Below, piece by piece: positions 38,001 through 45,500 of a stretch of DNA of 64,000 nucleotides. The position numbers and the translations under genes were made by a program. The first letter of the stretch is position 1, and every line of letters begins with the position of its first letter. The notes beneath the pieces were generated by a model. That model ran no database searches, had not been told where the DNA came from, and saw nothing but the letters and a program-made list of their open reading frames with translations. Source of the stretch: Novosphingobium lentum NBRC 107847. GTDB lineage: Bacteria; Pseudomonadota; Alphaproteobacteria; Sphingomonadales; Sphingomonadaceae. The stretch covers positions 1 through 64,000 of the forward strand of contig NZ_BCTW01000016.1 in assembly GCF_001590965.1 (NCBI RefSeq), read 5' to 3'.

Positions 38001-38204
38001 CTGATCGACGCCAAGCCGGGCGAACCGCTGGCGCAGGCGCTGGCCGATGCGCAAGTCTCGCTGATGGACGACCCCAACACCTCGCATCCGTTCTACTGGG
38101 CGGCGTTCATCATCCTGGGCGACGGCGCCAAGCCGCTGGTCCCGGCGGCGCATGCGGAGACTGCTCCGGCAACGGGGTTGGCCACCGGCGCGGTCCGGCG
38201 TTAA
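35085..38204 (+). CDS. Exported TPR-CHAT caspase-like protease, third gene of the TPS operon
   Basis: 1039 residues. A signal peptide ends at PAMAQG (about residue 35). Residues 36-160 form a domain with four cysteines (VTCTAQ, LSCRD, LKCGE, VTCHD). TPR-like helical repeats follow (about 200-520; LAEALANQGLQQSNLGNFGAADRLF is one, split at its centre), then a coiled linker (LRLARDNLATLQREQTELV region). The C-terminal CHAT domain (about 640-1025) has the catalytic His-864 in VIHFATHG and Cys-913 in VILSACDTAG, plus SVIASHWPVPD and HPFYWAAFIILGDG. CHAT enzymes are clan CD cysteine peptidases related to caspases and separase. The signal peptide places this one in the periplasm or outside. The GTG start overlaps the TpsA stop (GTGA), after GGGAGA. 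The substrate is unknown; TpsA or TpsB are the obvious candidates. Confidence 0.9.
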   Translation: MIRRLHKTNSRFGATLSALSLAAAMATIPAPAMAQGLPLSVRNSFRVGTSGVTCTAQNAPGDVRLKGMFDRAYRLSCRDAAGAVGTLVAVRHDLAIGDETSAIPGAVLKCGEAASTDIEGLGSVGSVTCHDGKGGVDYRRYATRRGSVSYLVEGLAGYDPALRIALASIVNDRPMPGEVKVASTEVSDPAAFARVQAGQLDRIDARDEGYIRNNGGRFAESSEFFESLASRDRDTGQGLAEALANQGLQQSNLGNFGAADRLFASSNAALARSDGVTQRLLRNYRAINELNQQKPGAALTVLAAKVVSVDEEFDQAKLREGYINMPLAEQINRENMSIQRLGGIDPGLTASERADVLDAQAEALSATAKRLQGHFAEATAQFHSAAKNLDAVRGGRVASAGWLRAEIEMELALLAEAQGQHGDAGGSFDRAITLISLSYPQSPALLSAQARKAAFMGRRGDAAGAKALFAKVVEDSVTVPDSGTTLRELMEPYFALLSTNGTEDNAKAMFAASQVLQRPGVAQTQAVLARELSGGNDEAAALFRLSVGRSREIVRGEGEITRLSAIAAPTPQEIENLRLARDNLATLQREQTELVSKLAAFPRYNVLSPQRVGLDELQGALRDGEAYYKLMNVGGQFYAMFATAKDAKVFKVGLTQAQLTEQVQVIRDSVVKVENGREVNYPFDLDKSRALYLELFGPVDQQIAGVHHLIFEPDGGMLQLPPAVLVTSDKGIIAYKKRTVALDSDAFDFTGVDWLGRGREISIAVSPRGFLDIRKLAPSHAPRNYLGLGHNAVPRFRPITAVADECDWPLTTWQNPISADELIFARDKLSAGGSAVKTDAAFSDSALLGNTELDQYRVIHFATHGLVTAPRPDCPARPALVTSFGDSGSDGLLSFREIFDLKLDADLVILSACDTAGMATVGASREAGVTSGGNYALDGLVRAFVGAGARSVIASHWPVPDDFNATKRLIGGLIDAKPGEPLAQALADAQVSLMDDPNTSHPFYWAAFIILGDGAKPLVPAAHAETAPATGLATGAVRR

Positions 38205-38218
38205 CGGAAGGCCATACC

Positions 38219-38251
38219 GACCTCGTCTTGCCGTAGCGGGCAGGCGAGGTC
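38219..38251. terminator. Hairpin between convergent CHAT and PilZ genes
   Basis: GACCTCG at 38219-38225 pairs with CGAGGTC at 38245-38251, with additional inner TGCC/GGCA pairing. It lies 14 bases after the CHAT stop and overlaps the stop codon of the facing PilZ gene, so it could end transcription from both sides. No T-run is present. Confidence 0.5.
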
Positions 38252-38579
38252 AGTACCGGTCCGACAGCGATGCGATGTGTTCGAACACCGCGATATGCAG
38301 CGGTTCGTCGAATTCGCAACCGGCGGCGTTGTTGTCTTTCCAGCGCACGACCGCGCGCAGCGATTGCAGCCCGGCCACCCTGATCTTGAGCGACATGCCG
38401 ACGCGGCAGGTGGGGAACCACGCGATCCGGAACCCCTTCTGGGAGATGTTCTCGACGCGCAGCTTGATCGCCGGATTGGTTCCGGGCCGGATCTCGCAAA
38501 TGAGGTGGATCCCCGCGCGCGGCTGGCGATCCGGGCCTATGCCGGAAATCTCGGGAAAGCGCTCGTGCCTCATGGTCAT
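38250..38579 (-). CDS. PilZ-domain protein, c-di-GMP site possibly degenerate
   Basis: 109 residues forming essentially one PilZ domain: DRQPRAGIHLICEI, then VENISQKGFRIAWF (the NxSxxG element) and AVVRWKDNNAAGCEF. PilZ domains bind cyclic di-GMP through RxxxR plus NxSxxG. Here the arginine motif reads RQPR, one residue short, so binding may be weak or lost. The product is cytoplasmic and would act as an adaptor for motility or surface-polymer control. Two start codons (38579 and 38573) are possible. The upstream gap to tRNA-Asn is AT-rich and contains a perfect GTTTTTC/GAAAAAC palindrome. Confidence 0.78.
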   Translation of the reverse strand: MTMRHERFPEISGIGPDRQPRAGIHLICEIRPGTNPAIKLRVENISQKGFRIAWFPTCRVGMSLKIRVAGLQSLRAVVRWKDNNAAGCEFDEPLHIAVFEHIASLSDRY

Positions 38580-38613
38580 GAAATATGACCAAAATGGATT
38601 TATAATTCGTTTT

Positions 38614-38630
38614 GTTTTTCTAGGAAAAAC
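38614..38630. promoter_or_regulatory. Short perfect palindrome upstream of the PilZ gene
   Basis: GTTTTTC-TAG-GAAAAAC, 7+3+7, lies 35 bases before the PilZ start, with an ATTATAAATC stretch (possible -10 on the minus strand) between them. It may be an operator. It could alternatively serve as an end signal for the upstream tRNA-Asn transcript, read on the same strand. Confidence 0.35.
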
Positions 38631-38733
38631 GCGCGTTTGGCGATCGACACGGCGTGCGGACGGTCGATCTCCCTGTGCGTCCGTACCATTTGACGGACGA
38701 TCGGGCCTGACAGGAAATGACCCGTCAGAAAGT

Positions 38734-38808
38734 TGGCTCCCCGAGTAGGATTCGAACCTACGACCAAGTGATTAACAGTCACCTACTCTACCGCTGAGCT
38801 ATCGGGGA
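38734..38808 (-). tRNA. tRNA-Asn (anticodon GTT)
   Basis: A 75-nt cloverleaf on the minus strand with encoded CCA. The acceptor TCCCCGA pairs with TCGGGGA, the D-arm has TAGCTCAGCGGTAGAG, the anticodon loop CTGTTAA gives GTT and the T-arm has GGTTCGAATCC. It reads AAC/AAU codons. It lies between nadK and the PilZ gene, all on the same strand. Confidence 0.97.
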
Positions 38809-38903
38809 GCAGCCCGACAGGCAGGGGCGGCCTATAACAGCGCCTTGCGGTTTGGCAAGCGCATCGTGCGCCAAGCCGCGCGATTCCGCCCTGGTCTGCG
38901 CGA

Positions 38904-39698
38904 TCAGACCTGGAACTGTTCGGTGACGATCCGCTCGTCGAGGCTGTGGCCGGGATCGAACAGCAGCGTCAGGCGCTGTTCGGTCGATACGCGGACCGAT
39001 ACCGCGCTGACGTCGCGCACTTCCTTCTGGTCGGCGACCACGGCGACCGGGCGCTTGACCGCTTCGAGCACACGGATCGTGATTTCGGAACTTTCGGGCA
39101 GGATCGCCCCGCGCCAGCGCCGGGGACGGAACGGGCTGATCGGGGTGAGCGCCAGCATGGCCGATCCCAGCGGCAGGATCGGGCCGTTCGCCGACAGGTT
39201 GTAGGCGGTCGATCCGGCGGGCGTCGCCACCAGCACGCCGTCGCACGAAAGCTCTGCGATCCGGACCTTGCCGTTGACGGTCACCTCCAGCTTGGCGGTC
39301 TGGCGCGTTTCGCGCAGCAGCGACACTTCGTTGATCGCGCAGAATTTGAATGTTTCGCCGCTGTTGGTGGTGGCCTGCATCTTGAGCGGGGCGACCGCGA
39401 TCGTCCGCGCCCGTGCCAGCCGTTCGGCAATCGAGCGGGTATGCTTGGCCTTGTCGCTACGCGACTTGTTCATCAGAAACCCGACCGTGCCCAGATTGAT
39501 GCCATAGGCGGGGATCACCCGCTCCGCATCGAGCATCTGGTGCAGCGTCTGGAGCATGAACCCGTCGCCGCCGAGCACCACGACCGCGTCAGCCTCTTCC
39601 AGCGGGACCCAGTCGCGTTCGGCGCGCAGCGCGGCCTCGGCATCCTGTGCCCGATCGGTGATCGACGCGAGCAGCGCCAGCCGATCAAATCCGGGCAT
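38904..39698 (-). CDS. nadK: NAD kinase
   Basis: A 264-residue cytoplasmic enzyme making NADP from NAD and ATP (or polyphosphate). Visible: VVVLGGDGFMLQTLH (GGDG active site), GINLGTVGFLMN, NEVSLLRET and SCDGVLVATPAGSTAYNLSANG. The start MPGFDRLALLAS at 39698 matches family N-termini; a Met eight codons upstream is possible. It is divergent from the EAL-domain gene, with about 200 bases between for both promoters. tRNA-Asn follows on the same strand 95 bases after the stop. Confidence 0.95.
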   Translation of the reverse strand: MPGFDRLALLASITDRAQDAEAALRAERDWVPLEEADAVVVLGGDGFMLQTLHQMLDAERVIPAYGINLGTVGFLMNKSRSDKAKHTRSIAERLARARTIAVAPLKMQATTNSGETFKFCAINEVSLLRETRQTAKLEVTVNGKVRIAELSCDGVLVATPAGSTAYNLSANGPILPLGSAMLALTPISPFRPRRWRGAILPESSEITIRVLEAVKRPVAVVADQKEVRDVSAVSVRVSTEQRLTLLFDPGHSLDERIVTEQFQV

Positions 39699-39895
39699 GG
39701 TACAGTCCCCCAAAAGCAATCTGTCCGGCGTGGCCGAGTGGCCCCGAACCGACGGAACGCCCTGATATGGAGCGGTTGTGCGCTTGGCAACGCGAAACCG
39801 GCACGGTCACGCCGTGCTGCGACCCGCATCGGGACAGACGTTGCCTCGGCGGGTGGGGAACGCTTTGGCAAGGTTGTTCGGGCATAGCCGAAACC

Positions 39896-41260
39896 ATGGC
39901 CGAACAGCCGCCGAAACCGCCACCCGCTCCGCTGCCCGCGGAACACGATCTGCTGACCGGTCTGGCGACCGCGGCGGCGGCGCGTGCGTGGTTCGACCGC
40001 GTGGCGATCGGGTTGCCCGGCGGGTCGCTTGAGGTCGAGCCCTCGCTGCCGATCCAGGCCATGCTGATCGGGCTGCACCGCTTCCAGGCGGTCAATCTCG
40101 CGTATGGCGCGACGGCGGGCGATGGCGTGCTGGCCGAGATCGCACACCGCATCCGCCGCTTTGCCGCAGAGGAACTGCCCGGCGATTGCCTGGCAGCGCG
40201 GCTTGGCGGCGGTGAATTCCTGCTCGCCTCGCGCCATCCGTGCAGCCGAGAGCGGTGGCAGTGGCTGGCAGAGGCACTGTCGACCGCCATTGCGCGGCCG
40301 ATGGGGCTGGGTGGCGAGACCGTGCGCCTGGTGCCGCGCATCGCGCTGCTGCGGGGCCGTGCCGAGGACCACGGTGCGGCGATGCTCGACCGGCTCGACC
40401 AGGCGCTGGTCGCGCTGCAGGGGCACGGCGCGCGGCGCATCCTGTGGGCCGACGGCAGCCACCGCGCACGCGGCCTCAGCGCCGCCCGGCTCGAGGCTGA
40501 CCTGCTCGGCGCGATCGACCGTGCCGAGATCGGCATCGTGTTCCAGCCACAGTTCACCGTCGAGGGCGACAGATTGTGCGGCGCCGAGGCGCTGGCGCGA
40601 TGGGACCACCCCTCGCTCGGCCGCGTCGGTGCGGGCACGCTGTTCGCCATGGCCGAGCGCGCCGACCACGTCGTGCAGCTGTCGCGCCATATCGCCGAGC
40701 GTGCGCTGGCGCTGGCGGCGGCATGGCCCGAAACGGAACGGCCGTTGCGCCTGTCGCTCAACGTTACCGCGCAGGATCTCGCCTCGCCCGATGTCGCCGC
40801 GCGGATGCGCCGGGCGATCACAGCATCGGGCTTCGCCCCGGCACGGCTCACGCTGGAGATCACCGAACAGACGCTGATCGCCGACTTCGCCACCTCGGCC
40901 CGATCGCTGCGCGAACTGGTCGATGACGGGGTGTCCATCGCGCTCGACGATTTCGGCACCGGCTTTTCCAACTTCCGCGCGCTGAAGGCGCTGCCGCTCG
41001 ATGCGCTGAAGCTCGACCAGTCGCTGGTCCGCGATATCGCCACCGACCCGCGCGACCGCGCGATCGTGCGCGCGATCATCGCGATGGCGCGCGCGCTGGA
41101 CCTGAAACTGGTCGCCGAAGGGATCGAGCTGGAAGACCAGTTGGCGGTGCTGCGCGCCGAGGGCTGCGACAGCTATCAGGGGTTTCTGCGCTCGCAGCCC
41201 GTGGAGGCCGATGCGTTTGTCGAGATGGTGCTGGAAAGCCGATCGTCGTCCCGGACCTGA
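39896..41260 (+). CDS. Cyclic di-GMP phosphodiesterase with degenerate GGDEF and intact EAL domain
   Basis: 454 residues, no membrane segment. N-terminal GGDEF-like domain (about 15-175: HDLLTGLATAAAARAWF ... ARLGGGEFLLA), in which GGDEF reads GGGEF. Loss of the metal-binding Asp predicts no cyclase activity. The C-terminal EAL domain (about 190-445) keeps EALARW, LNVTAQDL, EITEQT, DDFGTGFSNF, KLDQSLV, AEGIE and YQGFL, so hydrolysis of c-di-GMP is expected. An upstream in-frame start (39767) would add 43 Cys-rich residues unlike the family. The last five residues and the stop lie inside an inverted repeat (41244-41323). Confidence 0.88.
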   Translation: MAEQPPKPPPAPLPAEHDLLTGLATAAAARAWFDRVAIGLPGGSLEVEPSLPIQAMLIGLHRFQAVNLAYGATAGDGVLAEIAHRIRRFAAEELPGDCLAARLGGGEFLLASRHPCSRERWQWLAEALSTAIARPMGLGGETVRLVPRIALLRGRAEDHGAAMLDRLDQALVALQGHGARRILWADGSHRARGLSAARLEADLLGAIDRAEIGIVFQPQFTVEGDRLCGAEALARWDHPSLGRVGAGTLFAMAERADHVVQLSRHIAERALALAAAWPETERPLRLSLNVTAQDLASPDVAARMRRAITASGFAPARLTLEITEQTLIADFATSARSLRELVDDGVSIALDDFGTGFSNFRALKALPLDALKLDQSLVRDIATDPRDRAIVRAIIAMARALDLKLVAEGIELEDQLAVLRAEGCDSYQGFLRSQPVEADAFVEMVLESRSSSRT

Positions 41261-41323
41261 TCCGGGACCGTGGGCCTGTAGGCGCTTGACCGCCACCGGT
41301 TCCGGATCAAGTCCGGGACGACG
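41244..41323. repeat. Inverted repeat overlapping the end of the EAL gene
   Basis: Arms 41244-41265 and 41302-41323 are complementary over 22 positions with one mismatch. Each arm is itself a near-palindrome (TCCCGGAC...GATCCGG). The left arm supplies the codons for the final SSRT and the TGA of the EAL gene. It lies just before the convergent mfd stop and may end transcription both ways. Confidence 0.8.
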
Positions 41324-41351
41324 TGAAATCCAGACGACGTGAAGCCTTGGG

Positions 41352-44300
41352 CTAAGCCGCTTTCTTCATCGCCCGCCGTGCGATGGTCGACAATCCCTTG
41401 GTCAGCTGGATCAGGCCGTTGAGCCGCGCGTCGGCGTTGCCCCACACGCGCGAGATCACCAGCTTGTTGTCGGGGCGCAGTTTGGCGGTGCCCTGCAGGC
41501 GCTCGACATAGGCGATCAGCCCCGTCGGATCGGGGAAATCGTCGTTGTGGAAGCTGACCAGCGCGCCCTTCAACCCGACGTCGATCTTGGCGATCTGCGC
41601 TTCGATCGCCTGGCGCTTGATCTCGATCAGCTTGAGCAGGTTCTGCGTCGGCACCGGCAGCGGGCCGAACCGGTCGATCATTTCCGCAGCCAGCGCTTCC
41701 ACCGCGTCGGCGCCTTCGGCATCGTTCATGCGGCGGTACAGCGCCATCCGCACGGCCAGATCGGGCACATAGTCCTCGGGGATCATGATCGGCGCATCGA
41801 CCGTGATCTGCGGGCTGAGCGCCTCGCGTTCGCGCGCCAGCCCGATGTCGCCCGCCTTGGCCGCCAGGATCGCATCCTCGAGCATCGACTGGTACAGCTC
41901 GAAGCCAACCTCGCGGATGTGGCCCGACTGTTCGTCGCCCAACAGGTTGCCCGCGCCGCGAATGTCGAGATCGTGGCTGGCGAGCTGGAACCCGGCGCCG
42001 AGCGAATCAAGATCGCCCAGTACCTTCAGCCGCTTTTCCGCGACTTCGGACAGCGCCTGCGTCTCGGGGTAGGTGAGGTAGGCGTAGGCGCGCAGCTTGC
42101 CGCGCCCGACGCGCCCGCGCAGCTGGTACAGCTGGGCCAGGCCGAAGCGATCCGCGCGGTGGATGACGATGGTGTTGGCGGACGGAATATCCAGCCCGCT
42201 CTCGACGATCGTGGTTGACAGCAGCACGTCGTACTTGCGCTCATAGAACGCGCCCATGCGGTCCTCGACCTCGGTCGGGCTCATCTGGCCGTGCGCCGAT
42301 ACCGACGTGACCTCGGGCACCGTGGTGCGCAGCCATTCCTCCAGATCGGGCATGTCGGCGATGCGCGGCACCACGATGAAGCTTTGCCCGCCGCGCTGGT
42401 GTTCGCGCAACAGTGCCTCGCGCATCACCATGTCGTCCCACGGCATCACGTATGTGCGCACCGCCAGCCGATCGACCGGCGGGGTCTGGATCGTGGACAG
42501 TTCGCGCAAGCCCGACATCGCCATCTGCAGCGTGCGCGGAATCGGCGTGGCGGTGAGCGTCAGCACATGGACGTCGGCTTTCAGCTCCTTGAGCTTTTCC
42601 TTGTGGGTGACGCCAAAACGCTGCTCCTCGTCGACGATGACGAGGCCGAGTCGCTTGAAATGGATACTTTTCGACAGCAGCGCGTGGGTGCCGATGACGA
42701 TGTCGATCGTGCCCTTTTCCAGCCCCTCGCGCGTTTCGGCGGCTTCCTTGGCCGGCACCAGCCGCGACAGTCGCCCGATGTTGAGCGGGAAGCCGGCAAA
42801 GCGATCGACGAAATTGCTGAAGTGCTGGCGCGCGAGCAGCGTGGTCGGCGCGATCACCGCGACCTGGCTGCCGGCCATCGCCGCCACGAACGCGGCGCGA
42901 AGCGCGACCTCGGTCTTGCCGAAGCCGACATCGCCGCACACCAGCCGGTCCATCGGCTTGCCATCGACCAGATCGCCCAGCACATCGTCGATCGCGCGAT
43001 CCTGATCGTCGGTTTCGTCCCACGGGAAGCGATCGACGAACGGGCCGTAGCTGGCCGGATCGACCGCGAACACCTCGCCCTGGCGCAGCGCTCGCTTGGC
43101 GGCGGTGGCCATCAGCTGCCCCGCCATTTCGAGGATGCGTTCGCGCATCTTGGCCTTGCGCCGCTGCCACGCCTCGCCACCCAACCGGTCGAGCCCCACG
43201 CCCTCGCTGTCGCTGCCATAGCGGCTGAGCACGTCGAGGTTCTCGACCGGGATGTAGAGCTTGTCATTGCCCGCGTACGTCAGCTGCACGCAATCGTGCG
43301 GGCTGGCGCCGACCTTGATCGCCTCGAGACCCTCATACCGCCCGATGCCGTGGTCCATGTGAACCACCAGGTCACCGGGGTTGAGCGCCGAGAGTTCGGC
43401 GAGGAACGCGTCGGCGTCCTTGCGCTTTTTCTTGCGGCGCACCAGCCGGTCGCCAAGAATGTCCTGCTCGGTCAGCAGCTCGATCTCGGCGCTGGCGAAG
43501 CCCTCTTCCAGCGGCAACACCAGCGTGACCGGCTTGCCCTTGGCCGCCAGCCCGAGCGCCTCCTGCCAGTTTTCAGCCAGCAACGGCGCGGCCTTGCCCG
43601 CATCGCCCAGCAGCGCGGCCAGCCGGCTGCGCGATCCGGTGGTGTAGGCGGCGATGATCGCCTTGCGCCCGGTGGCCGCCACCGATGACAGGTATTTCGC
43701 CGCCGCTTCGTAAATGTTGGCGCCCTGCGCACGTTCGGGCGTGAAATCGCGTGCGCTGGAAAAGCCGAAGTCGATCACGGCACGCGATTCGGGTTCGGCG
43801 AAGATCGTCGTGCGGTGCACCGGCCAGCCCGTCAGCGCGCGCGCCAGCTCGTCTTCCGCCAGATACAGCGCGTGCTCGCCCAGCGGGCGATAGCTGCCGG
43901 GCGATTTGCGCGCGCTGTCGATCCGCGCGTCGTGATAGTCGGCGATGTCGGCGATGCGCGTTTCGGCCGCCTTGGCCGCTGCGCCGTCGATCACCACCAC
44001 ATCACCTTCGCCCAGATGATCGAACAGCGTGACCAGCCGGTCCTCGAACAGCGGCAGCCAGTGCTCCATGCCCGCCAGCCGCCGGCCTTCGCTCACCGCC
44101 TGGTAGAGCGGGTCCGACGTGGCACTGGCGCCGAACTTCTCGCGATAGCGACCACGGAAGCGCTTGATGCTGTCCTCGTCGAGCAGCGCCTCGCTGGCAG
44201 GCAGCAACAGGTGCGTCTCGACCGGCTGCACGCTGCGCTGCGTGGCGGGATCGAACAGGCGCAGCGTTTCCAGCTCGTCGCCGAAGAAATCGAGCCGCAA

Positions 44301-44852
44301 GCCATGGTCGAGCCCGGTCGGGACAATATCGAAGATCGAACCGCGCACGGCATATTCGCCGGAGTCGACCACGGTATCGGTGCGCGAATAGCCCTGCCGC
44401 TGGAGCAGCGAGATCAGGCTGTCGCGCCCGATCTCCATGCCGGGCTTGAGCAGGCGGGTCGATTCGCGGACGCGGAACGGGGTCTGCACGCGTTGCAGCA
44501 GCGCGTTGATCGTGGTGACCAGCAGCTGCGGGCCATCGGGTTTGTGCTGCAGGCGCTGCAGCGCCGACAGCCGTCGCGCGCTGACCGACAGCGCGGGCGA
44601 GGCGCGATCGAACGGCAGGCAGTCCCACGCGGGAAACTCGATCACTTCGAGATCGGGCGCAAAGAAATGCGCGGTATCGGCCACGCCGCGCATCGCCGCC
44701 TCATCGGGCGCGATGAACACCACGCGCCCGCCTGCGGGCTTCATCCGCGCTGCCCGCGCCAGATCGCCGAGCACAAGCGGCTGCGCGCCCCGCGCAATCG
44801 AGGCGAGCGTCAGCGGCGTGGTCGCGGAAAGAATCCGGTTGAAGTCAGGCAT
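41352..44852 (-). CDS. mfd: Transcription-repair coupling factor Mfd
   Basis: 1166 residues. Mfd pushes stalled RNA polymerase off damaged DNA and recruits UvrA. Visible in order: a UvrB-like N-terminal region (about 1-330), the RNA-polymerase-binding RID/CarD-like domain (LNPGDLVVHMDHGIGRYEGL, about 485-550), a RecG-like translocase with Walker A DVGFGKTEVALRA, VIVDEEQRFGVTHKEKLK and TLTATPIPRTLQMAM. It ends with LRGRVGRGKLRAYAYL and a C-terminal TRCF domain. Length is normal. The stop faces the EAL gene. The upstream gap of about 260 bases to sdhE holds a 26-bp inverted repeat. Confidence 0.97.
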   Translation of the reverse strand: MPDFNRILSATTPLTLASIARGAQPLVLGDLARAARMKPAGGRVVFIAPDEAAMRGVADTAHFFAPDLEVIEFPAWDCLPFDRASPALSVSARRLSALQRLQHKPDGPQLLVTTINALLQRVQTPFRVRESTRLLKPGMEIGRDSLISLLQRQGYSRTDTVVDSGEYAVRGSIFDIVPTGLDHGLRLDFFGDELETLRLFDPATQRSVQPVETHLLLPASEALLDEDSIKRFRGRYREKFGASATSDPLYQAVSEGRRLAGMEHWLPLFEDRLVTLFDHLGEGDVVVIDGAAAKAAETRIADIADYHDARIDSARKSPGSYRPLGEHALYLAEDELARALTGWPVHRTTIFAEPESRAVIDFGFSSARDFTPERAQGANIYEAAAKYLSSVAATGRKAIIAAYTTGSRSRLAALLGDAGKAAPLLAENWQEALGLAAKGKPVTLVLPLEEGFASAEIELLTEQDILGDRLVRRKKKRKDADAFLAELSALNPGDLVVHMDHGIGRYEGLEAIKVGASPHDCVQLTYAGNDKLYIPVENLDVLSRYGSDSEGVGLDRLGGEAWQRRKAKMRERILEMAGQLMATAAKRALRQGEVFAVDPASYGPFVDRFPWDETDDQDRAIDDVLGDLVDGKPMDRLVCGDVGFGKTEVALRAAFVAAMAGSQVAVIAPTTLLARQHFSNFVDRFAGFPLNIGRLSRLVPAKEAAETREGLEKGTIDIVIGTHALLSKSIHFKRLGLVIVDEEQRFGVTHKEKLKELKADVHVLTLTATPIPRTLQMAMSGLRELSTIQTPPVDRLAVRTYVMPWDDMVMREALLREHQRGGQSFIVVPRIADMPDLEEWLRTTVPEVTSVSAHGQMSPTEVEDRMGAFYERKYDVLLSTTIVESGLDIPSANTIVIHRADRFGLAQLYQLRGRVGRGKLRAYAYLTYPETQALSEVAEKRLKVLGDLDSLGAGFQLASHDLDIRGAGNLLGDEQSGHIREVGFELYQSMLEDAILAAKAGDIGLAREREALSPQITVDAPIMIPEDYVPDLAVRMALYRRMNDAEGADAVEALAAEMIDRFGPLPVPTQNLLKLIEIKRQAIEAQIAKIDVGLKGALVSFHNDDFPDPTGLIAYVERLQGTAKLRPDNKLVISRVWGNADARLNGLIQLTKGLSTIARRAMKKAA

Positions 44853-44946
44853 TATGCTGGAAGCGCCTTAACTACAGAAAACGGTGCTGTCCAAGTCCTC
44901 TCCCGGGCGAGACGGGGAATCGCATGGGACGCAATCCATCTTTCAT

Positions 44947-45088
44947 CCGTCATCCTGAACTTGTTTCAGGATTCATCGTGCACCGCAGGCGGAGTTCTCA
45001 GGTTTGTCGGCAGACGGGTGGTCGGCCTTGTCAGACAACGCTCCGTTATGGCGGAGAAATGGATCCTGAAACAAGTTCAGGATGACGG
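44947..45088. repeat. 26-bp perfect inverted repeat between mfd and sdhE
   Basis: Arms 44947-44972 and 45063-45088 are perfectly complementary over 26 bases. Each arm contains TCCTGAACTTGTTTCAGGA, itself nearly palindromic. The 90-base interior shows no gene. The design (palindrome within palindrome) matches repeats common between genes of sphingomonads. The rest of the 44853-45110 gap shows nothing else I can name. Confidence 0.82.
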
Positions 45089-45110
45089 AACGGGGCTGGG
45101 GCCAAGGCGA

Positions 45111-45404
45111 TCAGCGCGGAATATCGACGTAGTCCAGCTTGCGCATGACGTCCATCTGCGCGCCCGCGAATTCGGCGGGCACGGCTTGCGTGCCCAGCGC
45201 CCAGGCCATCACATCGACATCGTCCTCGTCGATCAAGGCTTCGAACCACAAAATCTCGGCCTCGCCCCACCCGGCGTGGAAACGATCGAAGAAGCAGCCG
45301 AACATGTAGTCCGCTTCCCGCGTGCCGCGATGCCAGGCGCGGAATTTCAGCGCGCGCAGGCGTTCGTCGCGCGGGGCATCGGGGTTGGCTGGCGTCTGGC
45401 TCAT
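45111..45404 (-). CDS. sdhE: FAD assembly factor SdhE
   Basis: A 97-residue cytoplasmic protein of the SdhE/YgfY (Sdh5) family that promotes covalent flavinylation of succinate dehydrogenase SdhA. The key RGxxE motif is seen in WHRGTREADYMFGCF, followed by FEALIDEDDVDVMAWALG. The length is typical. ATG 45404 is preferred over the directly preceding GTG. It is divergent from recG and upstream of mfd on the same strand; the mfd/sdhE/recG grouping recurs in alphaproteobacteria. Confidence 0.93.
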   Translation of the reverse strand: MSQTPANPDAPRDERLRALKFRAWHRGTREADYMFGCFFDRFHAGWGEAEILWFEALIDEDDVDVMAWALGTQAVPAEFAGAQMDVMRKLDYVDIPR

Positions 45405-45500
45405 CACCGAAGCGTTATGCGCAACAACCGGTCAAGGCAACACGCACGCTTGCGGCCGGGACAGCTTGCCGTTGAGGCCGGGTCGATTATGACGGGCGCC

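Noticed and set aside
35085..38204. CHAT gene as part of a CRISPR or gasdermin defence system
   Set aside because: The protein has a signal peptide, no cas or gasdermin gene is nearby, and it is coupled to TPS genes instead.
38600..38782. Short open frame upstream of the PilZ gene
   Set aside because: It overlaps tRNA-Asn antisense to its transcript structure and shows no coding character.
38734..38808. tRNA-Asn as an integration site for a mobile element
   Set aside because: No integrase, no direct repeat of the tRNA 3' end and ordinary core genes on both sides.
39767..39895. Upstream start for the EAL gene adding 43 residues
   Set aside because: The extension is Cys/Arg-rich and unlike family N-termini; the Met at 39896 directly precedes the usual lead to HDLLTGL.
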